From: Geofilum sp964396555 | Lineage (GTDB): Bacteria > Bacteroidota > Bacteroidia > Bacteroidales > Marinilabiliaceae | Direction: 5' to 3' | Assembly: GCA_964396555.1 (NCBI GenBank) | Contig: CAYNFX010000091.1 | Location: 1-7,430 of the forward strand | Length of the DNA stretch: 7,430 nucleotides | Shown: one piece after another, positions 7,325 through 7,430 of the stretch | Numbering within the stretch: position 1 is the stretch's first letter | Layout of the letters: every line of letters starts with the position of its first letter | Made by a program: the position numbers and the translations under genes | Notes under the pieces: generated by a model | Seen by the model: only the letters and a program-made list of their open reading frames with translations | What the model was told of the DNA's origin: nothing | Databases searched by the model: none

Positions 7325-7398
7325 TGATCCGGGCGGGATTCGAACCCACGACCCACAGCTTAGAAGGCTGTTGCTCTATCCAGCTGAGCTACCGGACC
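7325..7398 (-). tRNA. tRNA-Arg (anticodon UCU)
   Basis: The minus strand folds into a complete 74-base cloverleaf. The acceptor stem GGTCCGG/CCGGATC has one G-U pair, and the discriminator is A. The D arm is GCTC/GAGC. The anticodon stem ACAGC/GCTGT has loop CTTCTAA, giving anticodon TCT, which reads AGA and AGG. The T arm is GTGGG/CCCGC around TTCGAAT. The 3' CCA is not encoded (CAA follows the discriminator), so it must be added after transcription. Confidence 0.97.
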
Positions 7399-7416
7399 CC
7401 TTATTTTTTCGGTGTG

Positions 7417-7424
7417 CAAATATA
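7417..7424 (-). promoter_or_regulatory. Bacteroidota-type -7 promoter box for tRNA-Arg
   Basis: On the minus strand this reads TATATTTG, a full match to TAnnTTTG, with 18 bases between it and the first tRNA base. The matching -33 element would lie at or beyond the window edge, so it cannot be checked here. Confidence 0.72.
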
Positions 7425-7430
7425 GGAAAA

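Noticed and set aside
1..7430. Defence system, mobile element, CRISPR array or attachment site
   Set aside because: I saw no transposase, integrase, spaced direct repeats or partial tRNA copy. The tRNA gene is intact and the neighbouring genes are housekeeping or envelope genes.

Overview
The window looks like a chromosomal housekeeping segment from a member of the Bacteroidota, probably of the Bacteroidales type. Four things support this. There are promoter boxes of the form TAnnTTTG (TATCTTTG before the helicase gene, TATATTTG before the tRNA gene). There are no convincing Shine-Dalgarno sites. The arginine decarboxylase is, from memory, very close to the Bacteroides version over its whole length. 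The malic enzyme is the long form with a phosphotransacetylase-like tail. The genus cannot be fixed from the sequence alone.

Layout. The left half (1-3430) is a leftward gene group read from the minus strand: speA (arginine decarboxylase, GTG start), then a PagL-like outer-membrane acyl hydrolase (GTG start), then a small lipoprotein with a DUF2807-like beta domain that runs off the left edge. The gaps are 21 and 17 bases, so one transcript is likely. A 152-base divergent gap (3431-3582) follows. It holds a 41-base dyad touching the speA start codon and a promoter box facing right. Then come a DEAD-box RNA helicase (3583-4815), a strong intrinsic terminator, and a 760-residue NADP-type malic enzyme (4950-7232). 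At the right end a tRNA-Arg(UCU) gene lies on the minus strand, convergent with the malic enzyme gene, and one hairpin with T-rich flanks on both sides can end both transcripts.

How the genes fit together. speA makes agmatine for polyamine synthesis. The two genes behind it are cell-envelope genes, and no pathway link to speA is evident. The helicase and malic enzyme appear to be separate transcription units. I see no mobile element, CRISPR array, toxin-antitoxin pair or defence cassette. The points most worth a second look are the dyad and three-codon reading frame at the speA start, the PagL-like protein (altered catalytic motif, possible internal duplication, homopolymer after the start codon), and a variant helicase motif Ia.
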